A DNA stretch of 7,807 nucleotides. It comes from an uncultured Rhodoplanes sp. (GTDB taxonomy: Bacteria; Pseudomonadota; Alphaproteobacteria; Rhizobiales; Xanthobacteraceae). The notes beneath the pieces are model-generated. The model ran no database searches and was not told the DNA's origin. It worked only from the letters and a program-made list of their open reading frames with translations. Made by a program: the position numbers and the translations under genes. Below are positions 6,891 to 7,807 of the stretch, piece by piece (within the stretch, counting starts at the first letter, position 1; each line of letters begins with the position of its first letter). The stretch spans positions 1-7,807 of the forward strand of contig CAKZHN010000436.1 of assembly GCA_936924235.1 (NCBI GenBank). The letters run 5' to 3'.

Positions 6891-7232
6891 ATGCGACCCC
6901 ACGCCATTCCAGGAACCATCCTGTTCGACGGCGATCAGGCCCAGAAGGGCCTCGCGCTCAACCGGATGTGCTTCTCCTTCAACAGCGCCGAGAATCGCGA
7001 CGCCTTTCTCAAGGACGAGGACGGCTATTGCGCGAGATACGGCCTCAACGCCGAGCAGCGCGAGGCGGTCAGAAGCCGCAACGTGCTGAAGCTGCTCGCC
7101 GCCGGCGGGAACGTCTACTACCTCGCCAAGCTCGCGGGCATCTTCGGATTGAACGTCCAGGACATCGGCGCGCAGCAGACCGGCATGAGCGTCGACGCTT
7201 TCAAGGCCAAGCTCGAAGCGGCGGGGAGATAA
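6891..7232 (+). CDS. ligA: protocatechuate 4,5-dioxygenase, alpha (small) subunit
   Basis: This 113-aa protein is the small subunit of the extradiol dioxygenase LigAB, a cytoplasmic non-heme Fe(II) enzyme. The enzyme opens protocatechuate to 4-carboxy-2-hydroxymuconate semialdehyde in the 4,5-cleavage branch of lignin-derived aromatic catabolism. Family hallmarks are IPGT (aa 6-9), AENRDAF (33-39), AGGNVYYLAKL (71-81) and TGM (97-99). The ATG at 6891 is preferred because AGGA (6881-6884) precedes it by 6 nt; a TTG at 6876 would add five residues but would overlap that ribosome site. It is shorter than the Sphingobium SYK-6 LigA that I recall (about 139 aa), lacking most of the N-terminal extension and the C-terminal tail. 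The stop is 2 nt before ligB, so the two are surely cotranscribed. Gallate or 3-O-methylgallate dioxygenase subunits are related alternatives, but separate adjacent A and B subunits favour protocatechuate. Confidence 0.92.
   Translation: MRPHAIPGTILFDGDQAQKGLALNRMCFSFNSAENRDAFLKDEDGYCARYGLNAEQREAVRSRNVLKLLAAGGNVYYLAKLAGIFGLNVQDIGAQQTGMSVDAFKAKLEAAGR
7223..7228 (+). promoter_or_regulatory. ribosome binding site of ligB inside the ligA 3' end
   Basis: GGGGAG lies 6 nt before the ligB ATG and overlaps the last ligA codons, consistent with coupled translation of the two subunits. Confidence 0.65.
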
Positions 7233-7234
7233 TC

Positions 7235-7807
7235 ATGGCTCGCATCATCGGCGGCATCGCCTCCACCCACGTTCCTGCGATCGGCAAGGCGATCGCCGAG
7301 CACCGCGAGAACGAGCCGTACTGGCGGCCGTTCTTTGGCGGCTTCGACTTCGTCCACGGCTGGCTCAAGCGCGAGAAGCCCGACGTCGTCGTGGTGTTTT
7401 CCAACGACCACGGCCTCAACTTCTTCCTCGACAAGATGCCGACCTTTGCGGTCGGCGCGGCCGCCGAATATCGCAACGAGGACGAGGGCTGGGGCATTCC
7501 GGTGTCGCATGCGCTGGCCGGCGACCCGGACCTGTCGTGGCACATCATCAACAGCCTGGTCGCCGACGAGTTCGACATCACCATGTGCCAGGACATGCTG
7601 GTCGATCACGCCATCACCATTCCGCTGGCGCTGATGTGGCCGGGTGCGGGCGCGCCGCCGGTGAAAATTGTGCCGGTCTCGATCAACACCGTGCAGCACC
7701 CGCTGCCGTCGGTGAAGCGCTCCCTCGATCTCGGCCGCGCCGTCGGCCGCGCGGTGCGCTCCTACGCCAAGGACCTGCGCGTGCTGATGGTCGGCACCGG
7801 CGGGCTG
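7235..7807 (+). CDS. ligB: protocatechuate 4,5-dioxygenase, beta (catalytic) subunit, 3' end outside window
   Basis: The ATG at 7235 follows the ligA stop by 2 nt and has GGGGAG (7223-7228) 6 nt upstream. The frame stays open for 191 codons to the window edge; family members run to about 300 aa. The start MARIIGGIASTHVPAIG is typical of LigB, with His12 as the first iron ligand. His59 in SNDHG matches the second ligand (His61 in SYK-6 LigB). DEGWG (aa 83-87), DPDLSWHI (97-104), DEFDIT (111-116) and VDH (123-125) are all conserved family positions. The last residues, GTGGL, directly precede the SHQL motif expected to carry the catalytic histidine, which therefore falls just outside the window; the third iron ligand, a Glu, is also beyond it. 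With LigA it forms the Fe(II) extradiol enzyme that splits protocatechuate between C4 and C5. Related gallate-type specificity cannot be excluded from this fragment. Confidence 0.94.
   Translation, partial: MARIIGGIASTHVPAIGKAIAEHRENEPYWRPFFGGFDFVHGWLKREKPDVVVVFSNDHGLNFFLDKMPTFAVGAAAEYRNEDEGWGIPVSHALAGDPDLSWHIINSLVADEFDITMCQDMLVDHAITIPLALMWPGAGAPPVKIVPVSINTVQHPLPSVKRSLDLGRAVGRAVRSYAKDLRVLMVGTGGL

Noticed and set aside
1..7807. CRISPR array, tRNA or rRNA gene, insertion sequence, phage attachment site
   Set aside because: No regularly spaced short repeats, cloverleaf, transposase frame or terminal inverted repeats were found; the repeats present are explained by paralogous coding sequence.

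Overview
The window is GC-rich, uniformly plus-stranded, protein-dense bacterial DNA. G/C-rich third codon positions, RTX proteins built for type I secretion, and a LigAB-type ring-cleavage dioxygenase suggest an alphaproteobacterium, plausibly a Bradyrhizobium or Rhodopseudomonas relative. That placement is an inference from gene style, not from a marker gene.

Layout. (1) Positions 1-2977 hold the 3' five-sixths of a large secreted RTX protein carrying a GDSL/SGNH esterase domain; its start lies left of the window. (2) Positions 2978-3198 are a gene-free leader with a GC hairpin just after the stop and a perfect 9-bp inverted repeat. (3) Positions 3199-6735 hold a complete paralogue of 1178 aa, collinear with the first gene. 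(4) Positions 6736-6890 are a spacer with a strong 13-bp-stem hairpin. (5) Positions 6891-7232 and 7235 to the right edge hold ligA and ligB, the small and large subunits of protocatechuate 4,5-dioxygenase; ligB is cut by the window end.

The two RTX proteins share an unusual modular order: an N-terminal module, RTX repeats, an internal block resembling an RTX C-terminal secretion region, a GDSL/SGNH hydrolase, an Ig-like domain, a second copy of the N-terminal module, more RTX repeats, and a terminal secretion-type end. They look like two RTX proteins joined in series, and the whole gene was then duplicated in tandem. The last ~170 coding bases of the two copies differ at one position, whereas a central sample differs at 15 of 60, which points to recent gene conversion at the 3' end.

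Functionally, the RTX proteins are probably calcium-dependent extracellular esterases or lipases. LigAB is cytoplasmic and opens the ring of protocatechuate. A link, in which the secreted esterase releases aromatic acids that feed the ring-cleavage pathway, is possible but rests only on adjacency. A strong hairpin separates the two groups, so they are probably not one operon. No type I secretion transporter genes are in view.
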